DNA of 64,000 nt from Paralichthys olivaceus (GCF_024713975.1 NC_091096.1:18698458-18762457); one strand, 5' to 3'. Shown: positions 31,058-43,500, numbered from the stretch's first letter. The notes: a model not told the origin generated them from the sequence alone. Translations and numbers: made by a program.

Positions 31058-31742
31058 TTGAGAGGAGGTTGTTTTGATGTGAAACACTGACATTTTGTTT
31101 GTATGATAAGTGCTATATAAATAAAGTCTGATTGATTTGTTATACCTCCTCACTGTGATTGCACAATAAATGAGCAGTATGTTGATGTCCATTGAACCTT
31201 GATACCTGATAAAAATTAGTTTGTGATAATTATTGATTTCATCTCACAGCCCTGACAAGGATAGGTTCTACTCTGGGTAAAGAGTGACACCTAGTGCACA
31301 TTCAGTGCCACCTCCTTCTCTGGGCTGCAGACAGGAATGTGCAGATTCTTCTACATTGTTGGAAACTTACTCTATCAGGAGCTCCAGGAGGAGAGGTCTG
31401 GCATTCTTCTCGAGGTCGTTTCTTGTGGTTTGCAGGTGAACCGCAGCTGTGAGGCTCCTGGAAACTTCCAGAAGTCTGCACCGTCACAACATCAGCCTCG
31501 TGCTTCCTGGTGCACACACCTGCTCCTTCTGGTTTCTGCTCCGGCTCCTCGGGGCAGTGCGGCCTCTTCCTGCAGCGGCTGCCCAGCACAGCCAGCAGGG
31601 CCGGGGGGCTGCGGCTCACAGGCCGGGCTGCCGGAGGGTCTGTCTCCAGCTGCAGGTCCACACTGAGGAGGGAGCGGGGGAGCGTTTTGGAGGGAAGGTC
31701 GTGCAGCAGCAGCAGCGGCTCCTCGGCGCGTCTCTTCGCCAT
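30334..31742 (-). CDS. C9orf40-like protein, two exons
   Basis: Exon 1 is 31371-31742 (starts MAKRRAEEP, donor GTAAGT) and exon 2 is 30504-30334, giving 180 aa against 194 in human. The family is defined by the N-terminal MAKRRA motif and a conserved C-terminal segment. Here that segment reads AYNSFQFWRPPLPELDLSLLED, compared with YNTFQYWRNPLPPIDL in human. The middle is low-complexity, rich in Pro, Ser and Arg. The molecular function is unknown. Position between trpm6 and carnmt1 on the same strand matches human chromosome 9. The exon 1 frame is GC-rich, and antisense open frames across it are shadows. Confidence 0.88.
31016..31055. repeat. (TG)n microsatellite
   Basis: About 20 TG units within the c9orf40 intron. 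Confidence 0.9.
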
Positions 31743-32180
31743 GACTTACAGCTCTGGTGTACAGCACTAACACTACAACACGTGCTACTGGGCCGCCATC
31801 GCTACCTGCTCCTCACTGCGTATTGTTCGACGTCATGTGTTGTTCACGGTTCGGCCGCAAAACACTGAGAACCGGAAGTACAATTATTATGTAACCAATC
31901 AGAGGAGAGCACCGGTGTCTGTCGCCGCCCAGAGCGTCCAACGCTTCCGGTGGCGGGTGAATTCACATGGTCCTCCAGAAGTGCAGAAGTCATCACTTCC
32001 TCCCCCCGTTACAGAGAACATGGTGGTGGGACAAGGTGACAGGTTATTAGATTAGACCTAACAAGCAGCATTAATGTGGACTGCACTTTAATTCTGGTTT
32101 AACTTTCTTAAATGTGCGTTGTTCATTGTGTCTGTGCAGTGTGGTTCATGTGCATTCCATTCACTGTACATATTTCACAT

Positions 32181-32232
32181 TACCTTACATTTCATTTAGC
32201 TGATGCTTTTATTCCAAAGCGACTTACAATAA
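32181..32232 (+). repeat. Conserved fish repeat core
   Basis: Contains the phrase 'catttagctgatgcttttatt' followed by 'ccaaagcgacttacaat', a core found in very many fish genomic repeats. Only a short part of the element is recognisable. Confidence 0.6.
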
Positions 32233-32423
32233 CAGTGAGTTTACTTTACACTGTATATATAAGTATTTATTCCATTTAGATTTTTCTAAATCTTTTCTAC
32301 TTTCTTACACTTAAACTTAATATATAGGTAAGCTATTGCATGTTACTTATTACTGATGTCCATTTTTGACTCTTATATATTAACATTGCAAATGTGATTA
32401 CTTTATCTTATGTTTATTTTAAC

Positions 32424-32472
32424 TAAGTAATTTCTTTGTGACTAGTAAACATAGTCACAAAGAAATTACTTA
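32424..32472. repeat. Perfect 21-bp inverted repeat, 7-bp loop
   Basis: Left arm 32424-32444 and right arm 32452-32472 are exact reverse complements around the loop 'gtaaaca'. Arms are AT-rich. It may be a palindromic MITE remnant or simply a cruciform-forming sequence; no gene context explains it. Confidence 0.9.
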
Positions 32473-32582
32473 AATGTTAAACATTGTGATTTTATTTTCG
32501 ATATGGTGATATTTTAGGTAAATGTTAAGCAAAGAACATTTTGCGAAAAACTAGTATCCAGGTGTTATAATTGTGAAGTAAT

Positions 32583-32765
32583 TTTAACCTCTGCCATGTA
32601 GGTTGTGTTTTTATCTGTGTTTATTTATTACTACTCAGCCAATTGCTATGAAATTCTGTGGAGGGACGAGACTTGACCCAACAAAGAACTCGGTAGATCC
32701 AGATCTGTAGACACATCCAGGATTTTAAAAATCAATTTTAAGCTCCCAAAGAGTTGAGTTTTGGG
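32583..32765 (+). repeat. Fish interspersed repeat family 2, copy 2
   Basis: Diverged copy sharing 'acctctgccatgtaggttgtg', 'ctgtggagggacgagac', 'agatccagatctgtag' and 'atccaggatttt' with the copies at 29868 and 57910. Confidence 0.5.
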
Positions 32766-33280
32766 ATTATGTTCCCGTTAAAATGATATCAAATGTGATA
32801 CAGTAAATATAGACCGATATTTTTTAAAATGTTTGGCTTTATTCCAAAGTGTGATAAGAAAGTCAATGAAAATCATCTCCAACTTTAAAACAGCTAATAC
32901 CTGAAAAAATGGAAACATCTGATGATCAATGCAAATGAGTAGATGAAGTAACATGTATTGGCACCATATTTGAAAAATAAATAGATTTTCAAATGTTCAA
33001 ATCATAATCTCCATTATCTCTCTCTCTCACACAAGTACATACAAACAGGCAGCGGAAGTCAATGAAGGCTGGAGTTCATTATGGTTAAAAGAAACACTCT
33101 TCATGATTGACTGGCTGTTCTCAAAGAAATGTACAGTATTGAGACTTAATAAAACAAAAAAGAACATTTATGTCCTCTGTTTTTTTCTGTTTCCATCGTC
33201 TATTTCAGTTTGTCAGTCTAATCTCTTCAGTCGATGGTTGTGCTCCTCTGTGTTCACTGTTTTTGACAAAGGATTTCTTG

Positions 33281-36200
33281 TCACGTCAGGCTGTCGGTGC
33301 CCTCTCGCCGAGGTGACTTAGCCGCCGGTGGGGAAATCTGTTGTTGGTCGTCCTCTTGACAGTCAAAATATATGTCTACAGGTTTTCGTGCCACAAAGAA
33401 AACACAGTCGTAAACGTATCTCAGCATAGAGCGGTCATTTTCGGTGTAGGTGGTCTGCATTGACTCCTTCTCCACCTATCAGGAGAAACATAAATACTGT
33501 TTTATTACTGGAACAACATAACTGAAGCTATGTTATAGCTTATAATATTAAACCATGAAAAGTAATTGAAGTCTCTGGTTTACCTCAATGTGAAAGCCAA
33601 ATTTAACCATGGCTGTTCTTATGTCTTCATAGCTAAGTTCAACTGAGAGCTCATTGGCCATGTTCTCAAAGTGATACAGCAACGGACCTGTAGAAACATT
33701 AGAAACACTTAAACTTGAAAAAAAAAAAAGGTAGCTCAGACATTTCCATGAGTAAAGAGCAACCGATAAAATTCAGCCAATATAAGACTTTCACAGATGT
33801 ATCAGGATTGCTGTTTATGTCTTTGTCAAAAGGGGATAATTGCCAGTTTATTTAAATGTATATATCAGTTGATATAGACATTATTTAGTTGCTAATATAA
33901 GTTCGGCATAATATCAGTTCAGCCCCCAAAAATCCACATTAGTCAGGCTCTAGTCATGAGCCTGATTCATACAGCTTTGCCTTCTTTGAAGCAAATCGAC
34001 TGTAACTATTTTCACATTATTATATTTTCCTCTTATCTATCTATACCCAAAACCTCATAATAATTCTGTGCAAAGATGAAATAAAAAGGGAAAAAACTGA
34101 AATACCACATTGACACAAGTATTCAGACACTTTGCTATGAAACGCAACCATCTCTGAAGTAAATTTGATTCATTGGAAATGATTTGGACATGCACACACC
34201 TCTAAATAAAGTCATACAGCTGACGATGCATGTCAGAGCAAATGTACAATTTGATGATGGGGTTTTTTTCATCACCAGGTTAGTGACTTGGAAAGCATTT
34301 TGTTCCCCAGGAGAGTTCACATGCAACTGTTTTACACAAAGCGTCTTACCCAGGTTGATCCAGACTCCACCAGGCTTCAGAATCTTCCAGATGGTCTCCA
34401 CATACTCAATGACATTATGAGCAGTGTCAATAAAGAAACAGGTAGCTACACAGTCCCAGGAATCTGACAGAAATGGACAATCAAACATGATTATCTTTAC
34501 ATAATATGACTGGGGTGCGTAATTTACCAATGAACTTCATCACAGTATGTGCTTTTAGAAAATAAAATTCAAACAGACAGAGCAGTCCCCTATTATTTAT
34601 TCAATGTAGTAGATAGTATAATATTGTATAATGTCATTAATTAAAGTATGTAAACATCTACCATTATGTTTAATATTATTAAAGCCCAAACAACTTACTC
34701 CCTTTTTTAATATTGTAATTTTTAAAGACATCAAGTTAATTTGTTTTATCGGGCTTTCTGTGGATGTATAAAAAATACAGTCTGGATGTTAGCTCTACCT
34801 GAGAGGACACTTTCAATTTCCAGAGATGCTGACAAATGCACAAAGTTGCCCGAAGTGCTTGCAGGCACATTCTCTTCAAAAGGTTCGTGAAATGTGACTG
34901 CATGTTACAATGTTGAAGGTGGAATACCAACAGTATTAAATACCTGTGTCAGTGTAGACCTCCACAAAGTCCCCAGCTACCATGGAGAAGTCTGCAGTTA
35001 GTGGTAAGCTCTGAGGGTTGACATCAGGAAATCTGATTGGTCGTGTTTGGTCTGAGGATTTCTTGTTGTTGCTGAACTGGTGTATCCAAGGGTACAGGGT
35101 CAGAGTGTTCAACTCTTCACACCTGAATGGAGTAGTCCAAATATATGAGGATAGGTGGATATAAGTAGTATTCTGCAGAGTAGCACCAAACAATTGTATA
35201 TGAATTAGACTTTTGTTGTGCCTTATCACAAATGCTTTAAGGTTCAGTGTGTAAGATTTAGATGAAAGGTATCTAATGGCTGAAATTGAATATAAAATAA
35301 TCCTAGTGATGTTTTCACTAGTGTGTTTCATCTAAGTTGTACAAACTGTTTTCTTTGCAATAGAATTGGTCCTTTCTATATACCAAATCTTTATATTTAC
35401 ATCAGGAGTGGGACCTCTCTACTGCGGCCGCCTTTTTTTTTTTTCAGTAGTCCAAACTGGACAAACTAAAACCTTTTGAGTTTTTATGACTGAAGGTTTC
35501 CACAGGTTCTCTTTCATGTTTGGAAGGGGAGGGTGAGGTGAGGGGTATTCAGCTGCAACATGCAACTTCACCACTAGATTTCAAAAAATTCTACACACCA
35601 AACCTTTAAAGAATACTGACATAACTACACCTCAAGTAAGCAAAGAATCATCCTCCATGAACGTATACATCGGATGGCATATACATAGTTGAGAGTTACA
35701 GGAGTGTTAGTGTCTGAGTTACCTATTGAGAACAAAGTTTGAGGAGAAGAGCATGAAGAGGCTCCATTCGTTGCCCTGGCATATATAACCCAGGCTAGCA
35801 ATCTCCCAGGCAAGACGTCCGAGCCCAGCACCCGGAATCAGTACGCTCACCTTAGACACATCACTGACATAATAAAATGTACAAAATGCACATATCACAT
35901 GGAAAATGCTGAGGAAGTCACATGATCAGAATTACTACAAGCTGCTTTGAAAACATAGCACATTGAAAAGCTGTGTGTATCATTATGAAAACATTTATTT
36001 CAGCTTGTTCTATTCTGTGTTTACTTAGCTATATGAAGCATCTCTATTTTTGGCATGCATATGTCTGTAAGGGCGCATGCACGTTTCCTACTATTGGTCA
36101 CTTGGGAAGAGTCTTTGGATCTCTTGGATGATAGGTCGGTAGCAGGAGTCTCTCTCAGCCTGGCCTTCCTCACTCCAGTCTCTGACAAACTGCTTTATGG

Positions 36201-38050
36201 TGGACTTAAGCTTGTCCATGTCAAATGTAGTAGATGGCCGAATCTTCCTCGGATCCTGCTGAATAATAATAAAGAATAACTAAAAACAACATCACAGACA
36301 TTTCGCTACACAATAACAAATATTTGAGACAATCAAGGCAAAAAAGAACCATGAAATAATATTATTAAACAATAATTTATTCCTTGTGTATACAGGCAAA
36401 AAAACAGACAAACACATGTTGACTCTCAGCCCTCATCAGGGTCTAAATAAAGGTGGTAGGCAGAGGTCCCTCTTAGGTATGTTCGTCATTAACCATTTAA
36501 CTGTTAAACGACTATAAGCATTTTGACCAATCAACACTATTGGTTAATGTGTTAAAAAATCCTTGGACATCAGCATCATCTGAGCAGGTATTCTCCACCA
36601 TGGGTCTCAGTTAACAGCCTCCACACCAGACTCACCCAACAGCATGTGGACATGTTGCTATTTCTGAATAAAAAACAGTAGGGAGGCTGTTTGCTGAGGA
36701 CTGAGTAGAACTGGCCTGGAATGAGGGTTGATTATTGTGATAGCCAACTGAACATGCAGGCAGTTTACTCTCATGCCCACCGGAGTGACTGCACGGCCAT
36801 CATGGCTGTGGCTAACCCAGCCACAGCTAAAGAAGTTATGTCGACATCTGCCAGGAAGATGCTAAAAGCTTGGAACTGTGGATGTTTTAACAGTCCAGCA
36901 AACCACCGATGCGACTGGATTTCTCCTGACTGTGATGATGAGTGAATCTTCCTTTTCAACTGTTTGTGCTGCTGTTTGTATGTAATAATTAAACCCTTGT
37001 TAAAAAATGTAGCATTGGTATTTTTAATGGGTCAAACACTTGGCCATTATGTAACATTTTAATCTCATCAGTTAATGTTTAATAATCGGTTAATGAGCAT
37101 CTTTTATTGGATTAAACAAATGTTCTAAATGTACATCCCTAGTCCCTGCCTCAATAAAGAACACAGCACTTCATGCTTCCTTCCTCCTTTGTGAACTGAC
37201 AATTAGTGACGGTATGTAGCCCGGTTTTGTCAAGCCTCACCCTCTCGCCATATCCAATGTTCTCAAACATGTCGAGGCTGTTGTGAATGATGTCCTGCAG
37301 CACCTCCTGGTTGTGGTCCACACACTGGTTGATTCGGGCCAGATTGGACAAGACACATGGCAGCAAATTCTGGTGGTGCTGCGGTATGCTCAGAAACTGG
37401 CGCTCAGCCCGCTTGACCCGCTCCTGCATGTGGGCCCTGATGGGAAGAAACACAGGGGACAGCAGAAGAAGTTCACAAGCGTTTTCAAGTCACGTTGACC
37501 CAGAGAGAGGGGACACAACCATTTACACATAGGGAAAAATAAGTGTTAGACCTGATCTGAACTATCTATAGATACAGTGTGGGTCTGGCCCTTTGGTCCA
37601 AATGGTTACTACTCAGTTTACTCTGTTTTATTGTCTTTAAGTGAGATTTCTAATTCATATATTCCACTCGTCCGTTTGCTGGATTAGAAGTGGAGACATG
37701 AGTGGATGAGAAGTCAGAGCATTATCACATTAATGTGTATTAACCTGGTTCAATAAGAGCTGGTGGGAAACACCGACTAGCGCTTGAATAAATGTTAATT
37801 GTCACAGTTAGCTGCTTCCCTTAAAACCCAGTTACATCCTCGCTAACGACATCGTTTATTACTGTCGCCTGTCTCCTTTATTCCTTTACTTCGAAACCTC
37901 ATTTTTATTTTACCTGTAAAATTTAAAAGCATCGATTATTCTCCAGAAATGCTGCCTCTCCAGCTTGGCCTCATCCTCGGGGCTGTATTTTATTCTTTCT
38001 TTGTGAAAATATGCTCCACCCTGGGTCCCGTCTTCTCCGGTGTCGTCCAT
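33281..38050 (-). CDS. carnmt1: Carnosine N-methyltransferase 1
   Basis: S-adenosylmethionine-dependent methyltransferase that converts carnosine to anserine. Eight exons: 37914-38050, 37241-37436, 36092-36258, 35723-35863, 34944-35122, 34350-34463, 33584-33687 and 33281-33475. They total 1233 nt, or 410 aa (human 409). Motifs in order: [16 protein letters not shown] near the N terminus, [17 protein letters not shown], the SAM-binding loop [61 protein letters not shown] and [14 protein letters not shown]. The start at 38050 gives the best N terminus; an in-frame ATG farther upstream would add 35 residues without family support. Exon 3 has tandem CAGCAG acceptors. The order trpm6, c9orf40, carnmt1 is as in human. 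Confidence 0.95.
35238..35613 (+). mobile_element. MITE-like repeat, copy 1 (carnmt1 intron 4)
   Basis: The ends are inverted: 'aaggttcagtgtgtaagatt' at the left and 'ctacacaccaaaccttt' at the right. The interior has the phrases 'gatgttttcactagt' and 'tgaggtgaggggt'. The same element in the opposite orientation lies at 57213-57562 in an lsm1 intron. Non-autonomous and non-coding. It lies between carnmt1 exons 4 and 5. Confidence 0.75.
36474..37142. mobile_element. Decayed hAT-type MITE (carnmt1 intron 2)
   Basis: The left end reads 'taggtatgttcgtcattaacc' and the right end is the approximate inverse of 'tagggatgtac'. Several 'attaacc/ggttaat' words occur near both ends, as in hAT-derived fish MITEs. 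An open frame of 74 codons at 36721-36945 is present but resembles nothing known. Confidence 0.45.
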
Positions 38051-38861
38051 GTCTGAAACCGAACAACACACCGTCCAATCACAGCGCGACCAACTCTTCT
38101 TCGTGACATGTATTGTTTCGAGGAGACCAGGCTCCAAGAAGCGTACTGCTGCCACCTAGGGTCAGCTGATGGAATTGCAGTTAGTCTCTATGAATACCTT
38201 TGATCAAAACAAAACAAAAGAGATACATTGTGTTGTTTGATGATGCACATTTTAATGTCTCTATGACAACAACAAAGGACTAAACAGACTGAAGCTTTAA
38301 TGTCGGTATATATAGGTCCAGAGCAATTAGTGACATTGACCTTTTCACCAGTTGGACCACAGAGTGAGAACCCTGGAGAGAAAATCTACATTTTCAGTCT
38401 GAAAATACTGACTTTCTTGAACGTCAATTATTGATATTATTAGTCTGAACTGATTCACCAGTGAACCCAACAGGTAATACTCACACTGACATTTTCTTAA
38501 ACAAATTTTTAATGTGTTGTTTTGAATTAAAATAAAATAAAATAAAAATAATTTAGATGCACTTATCTGTAAACATACACTTCTGACGACTAATTGTTGT
38601 CAATAAAACTTAATATCTTTATAAATATCTCAATAAAAGAAATGTTTTGATCAATAATATGCATCTATCAGCATGTTATATGTATTTATCAGCACTTAAG
38701 CTAGTTGCATGCTGAGTTAAAAATAATTATTATCATGTAAATGTAGAGCATTGAAATGTGATTTCCCTGATTTCTTGATTGTAGTAGATATAGTTTACAC
38801 TTGGTGTTTTTATCTCTGATGCTTTACACTTTAAAAGTGTCTCAAACCCAGTTTCTCATCA
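38051..38861. other. Intergenic, carnmt1 promoter side
   Basis: No exon seen. The carnmt1 5' end lies at the left edge. The rest is AT-rich and ends at the first exon of the tandem array. In synteny terms this is the junction between the human-9q21-like block and the genes to the right. Confidence 0.5.
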
Positions 38862-39200
38862 ATGTCACAGAGCAACACAGAGCAAATGGACGGCTTCACA
38901 ACTGAGAATATTATGGAGATGGAGATGGACGACAAGGAGTTGTTGGACAGTATCTGGGCAGTGGTCCACAAAGTGTCAAAGGACACAAATACCTGTCCAC
39001 TTCCTCAAGATGTCCCTGCTCAGGAGTGGCATGACTTATTTAGCTGGAGTTGCTCTGATGAGGGCACCCCCCCTATAGAATCACATCGCAGCTTGGAGCA
39101 GCATCCTACTGAACCCCATGCTGAACTGAACGACCAGCAGCAAAGTGTCCTGCAGTCAGGACCACAGTTCAGCCACGCAGGGCCTCACAACCAGACACAG
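38862..39200 (+). CDS. Array 5' exon 1A
   Basis: The ATG at 38862 opens a 113-codon frame ending at a GTAAGG donor in phase 0. It is acidic, with EMEMDDKELLDSIW followed by QDVPAQEW, and has no known domain. Its end (QQSVLQSGPQFSHAGPHNQTQ) and at least 130 bases of the following intron are nearly identical to exon 1B, so the pair is a recent duplication. The insert WHDLFSW..LND is absent from 1B. Confidence 0.6.
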
Positions 39201-40545
39201 GTAAGGTACTAACTACAGGTTAGAGAGAGATTCAGAGGAACTTTATCAATACCTGTATCAAGAAAGATACTTATTAATGGAGGAGGGGGTAATTCATGAG
39301 TACTCAGAGTAGTGAACCTGACTGAGTATAGAGACTTATTATAATGGCCCAGTAAAGTATATGAGTTGCTTATGGACGAGGCAGTGATATGATCCTGTCA
39401 AAAAACTATAGAAGAGATTTTTTATTTGTATTTGAAAGAACAGTTACAAAGAAATCATGTTGACAGGGGATGTAAATCATAGTAAGAGTCCATATCTCCA
39501 TTTAACTCATTGGCTGATGGTTAATACAGAAGCAAAACCACAGTGAAAAAGTATCACAACAAAACAGCTTCTAATTAAAAGTATTAGATTCGTGTATAGT
39601 TTTATTTCATAATACATGATAATATTGTATCATTGATTTGTATTTATCAGCATGTAAGCTTGTTGCAGTGTCTCAAACCCAGTTTCTTGTCAATGTCACA
39701 GGAGAACAACAATGAAAGAGATGGTTACAGATCTCAGAATATTATTAACCTGAGGGAAGAATTTGACCTTACTGAGGAGGAGCAGAATGACAAAGAGGTG
39801 CAAGACATTGTCTGCTTGGTGTTCAACAAACTGTTAAGGGACACAAACAACCATCCACCTCCTCAAAATGTCCCTGCTCAGGAGCAGCAAAGTGTCCTGC
39901 AGTCAGGCCCACAGTTCAGCCAGGCAGGGCCTCACAACCAGACACAGGTAAGGTACTAACTACAGGTTAGAGAGAGATTCAGAGGAACTTTATCAATACC
40001 TGTATCAAGAAAGATACTTATTAATGGAGGAGGGGGTAATTCATGAGTACTCAGAGTAGTGAACCTGCCTGAGTATAGAGACGTTTACTTTGGTAGAAAC
40101 CTCCTGTTTGGCACGAAGAAATTCTTCATTCATTAAATTGTAAAAACTGTGCATGATTGATTTCTTCTGTGGTTGATTAAAGAATCAATGGTGTCAGTGA
40201 TAGTGCTGTGCTTTAGTCTTAGAGGGCAGGAGTTCTGGGAAACACCACAGAGCAACTACAGGTTACAGATATTATTCATCTTTGGTTCATCATGTTCAGG
40301 AGGTCAATATTAAGATCAGGACAGAGATTACACAAGGCTGGGTTAGGTATAAATATGTGTGGTGGTGGTTCTAACTCTCTGACACCAAGGGGACAGATGA
40401 CACAGAGGAAACAGGTTGTCTTATCTCTAATTTTGTGTCTGTTCTTGTCTCCAGTTCAACAATGTGCCAGCAGTGAAGCTGACAAAACACCTGGAGGTGA
40501 GGCTGGCTCCTATTGGATTATTGTAAGTATCACACACATGAATGT

Positions 40546-40579
<34 letters not shown>

Positions 40580-43500
40580 CTGAGCTACTGTTTGTATCTG
40601 TCTTCTAATGTGTCTGATTGTGTTTATGTAGCCATGGAAAGGTGATTTATGGCGCTCCAGGAGACAGAGTTCCTTCTCCTATGAACCACCGCCACTCACA
40701 GTAAGTCTGTCTGACTAGTTCACAGTCACTTGTCTGTCATGAATTTATATTTATTTGATTGAGATGCTTTCATGTTCTTTTCTTTCCTCACAGTTTTACA
40801 CATTGGTAATTCATGCTTTCTGTGTCTTTCATGTTTTTCCACAGAAAGAGAAAACGTGAGAGCCAGCAGGAGGATGAGATGCCGTATGTCAAGCTCTCAA
40901 AGACAGAACAGACACTAAGCGCTGTTGCTGAGCCAGAAACTCCTGACTGTGGAGCCCTTCACCCCAAATTTGAAAAGAAGGTATGTGTCTTTGCTCTGTA
41001 GGTTTGAGACTCTCAGTGTCACACAAACCTCATCCAGCTGTGTCTATGACCACACTTCTAAAACCTTTCTCTAACTATAATTCTTGACATCATGACACAT
41101 CTATATATCCAGATTTAACTTGTGCAAAACAAGAAAGGCACCAGTTCAGCATTGATATATGCATTAGGATATATACCAAATAGATATTAGAAAAATATAA
41201 AAACAAATAATTTACCAAAATAAAATTTAAATCGCATTTATAAAAATACTAAATATATATACATACAGATAGACATGAATTTATACTTCTAACCAAATAT
41301 ATTTATTCAAATATTTTAATGTCCTACTTTATTTATTGGCGAGTAGGTTTTAATAATGTGACTTTACTTTTACTTTGGTTAATATAAAGTTCTCTGTTAC
41401 ATTTCATTACTGGGTGAATAAGGAGTATTTCAATGGGCAGAGAAGAGACGGGGACTTTGATACTGATTATAAAGGCTCAGTATAGTGTCTGACTTGCTTA
41501 TGGATGAGACAGTGATACGATCCTGGATGAAAACTATTATAACTAACAGGTTGTGGTTCTAACTCCCTGACACCAAGGGGACAGATGACACAGAGGATGC
41601 AGGTTGTCTTATCTTTTATTTTGTGTCTGTTCTTGTCTCCAGTTCAACAATGTGCCAGCAGTGGAGCTGACGAAACACCTGGAGGTGAGGCTGGCTCCTA
41701 TTGGATTATTGTAAGTATCACACACATTAATGCAAACACACACACACACACCTCTGAGCCTCTGTTTGTATCTGTCTTCTAATGTGTCTGATTGTGTTTA
41801 TGTAGCCAAGGAAAGGTGATTTACGGGGCTCCAGGAGACAGAGTTCCTTCTCCTATGAACCACCGCCACTCACAGTAAGTCTGTCTGACTAGTTCACAGT
41901 CACCTTGTCTGTCATGAATTTATATTTATTTGATTGAGATGCTTTCATGTTCTTTTCTTTCCTCACAGTTTTACACATTGGTAATTCATGCTTTCTGTGT
42001 CTTTCATGTTTTTCCACAGAAAGAGAAAACGTGAGAGCCAGCAGGAGGATGAGATGCCGTATGTCAAGCTCTCAAAGAAGGAACAGGCAATCAACGCTGT
42101 TGCTGAGCCAGAAACTCCTGACTGTGGAGCCCTTCACCCCAAATTTGAAAAGACGGTATGTGTCTTTGCTCTGTAGGTTTGAGACTCTCAGTGTCACACA
42201 AACCTCATCCAGCTGTGTCTATGACCACACTTCTAAAACCTTTCTCTAACTATAATTCTTGACATCATGACACATCTATATATCCAGATTTAACTTGTGC
42301 AAAACAAGAAAGACACCAGTTCAGCATTGATATATGCATTATGATATATACCAAATAGATATTAGAAAAATATAAAAACAAATAATTTACCAAAATAAAA
42401 TTTAAATCGCATTTATAAAAATACTATATATATATACATACAGATAAACATGCATTTATACTTCTGACCAAATATATTTATTCAAATATTTTAATGTCCT
42501 ACTTTACTTTTTGGCGAGTAGGTTTTAATAATGTGACTTTACTTTTACTTTGGTTAATATAAAGTTCTCTGTTACATTTCATTACTGGGTGAATAAGGAG
42601 TATTTCAATGGGCAGAGAAGAGACGGGGACTTTGATACTGATTATAAAGGCTCAGTATAGTGTCTGACTTGCTTATGGATGAGGCAGTGATACGATCCTG
42701 GATGAAAACTATTATAACTAACAGGTTGTGGTTCTAACTCCCTGACACCAAGGGGACAGATGACACAGAGGATGCAGTTTGTCTTATCTCTAATTTTGTG
42801 TCTGTTCTTGTCTCCAGTTAAACAATGTGCCAGCAGTGACGAAACACCTGGAGGTGAGGCTGGCTCCTATTGGATTATTGTAAGTATCACACACATTAAT
42901 GCAAACACACACACACACACACCTCTGAGCCTTTGTTTGTATCTGTCTTCTAATGTGTCTGATTGTGTTTATGTAGCCATGGAAAGGTGATTTACGGCGC
43001 TCCAGGAGACAGAGTTCCTTCTCCTATGAACCACCGCCACTCACAGTAAGTCTGTCTGACTAGTTCACAGTCACCTTGTCTGTCATGAATTTATATTTAT
43101 TTGATTGAGATGCTTTCATGTTCTTTTCTTTCCTCACAGTTTTACACATTGGTAATTCATGCTTTCTGTGTCTTTCATGTTTTTCCACAGAAAGAGAAAA
43201 CTTGAGAGCCAGCAGGAGGATGAGATGCCTTATTCCAAGCTCTCAAAGAAGGAACAGGCACTCAACGCTGTTTCTGAGCTTGAAACTCCTGACTGTGGAG
43301 CCCTTCACCCCGAATTTGAAAAGAAGGTATGTGTCTTTGCTCTGTAGGTTTGAGACTCTCAGTGTCACACAAACCTCATCCAGCTGTGTCTATGACCACA
43401 CTTCTAAAACCTTTCTCTAACTATAATTCTTGACATCATGACACATCTATATATCCAGATTTAACTTGTGCAAAACAAGAAAGGCACCAGTTCAGCATTG

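Larger units (their letters stand above)
31743..33280. other. c9orf40 promoter and intergenic region
   Basis: No exon seen. Upstream of c9orf40 the sequence is GC-rich and has ETS-type motifs: ACCGGAAGT at 31871-31879 and CTTCCGG near 31945, typical of TATA-less housekeeping promoters. Farther right are a fish repeat core, a long perfect inverted repeat and a family-2 repeat copy, followed by carnmt1 3' UTR. Confidence 0.5.

Noticed and set aside
31449-31868. 139-codon plus-strand frame opposite c9orf40 exon 1
   Set aside because: Antisense shadow of a GC-rich coding exon; the minus strand has family motifs and splice sites, this one has none.
36721-36945. 74-codon frame in carnmt1 intron 2
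   Set aside because: Lies inside a MITE-like element; no similarity or splice evidence.
38051-38155. Upstream in-frame start for carnmt1 (35 extra residues)
   Set aside because: No family support; the ATG at 38050 gives a 410-aa protein, close to the human 409.
40455-40522. Alternative frame of array exon a (QQCASSEADKTPGGEAGSYWII)
   Set aside because: It is open, but base changes between units are more often silent in the FNNVPAV frame, which also fits the phases of exons 1 and b.
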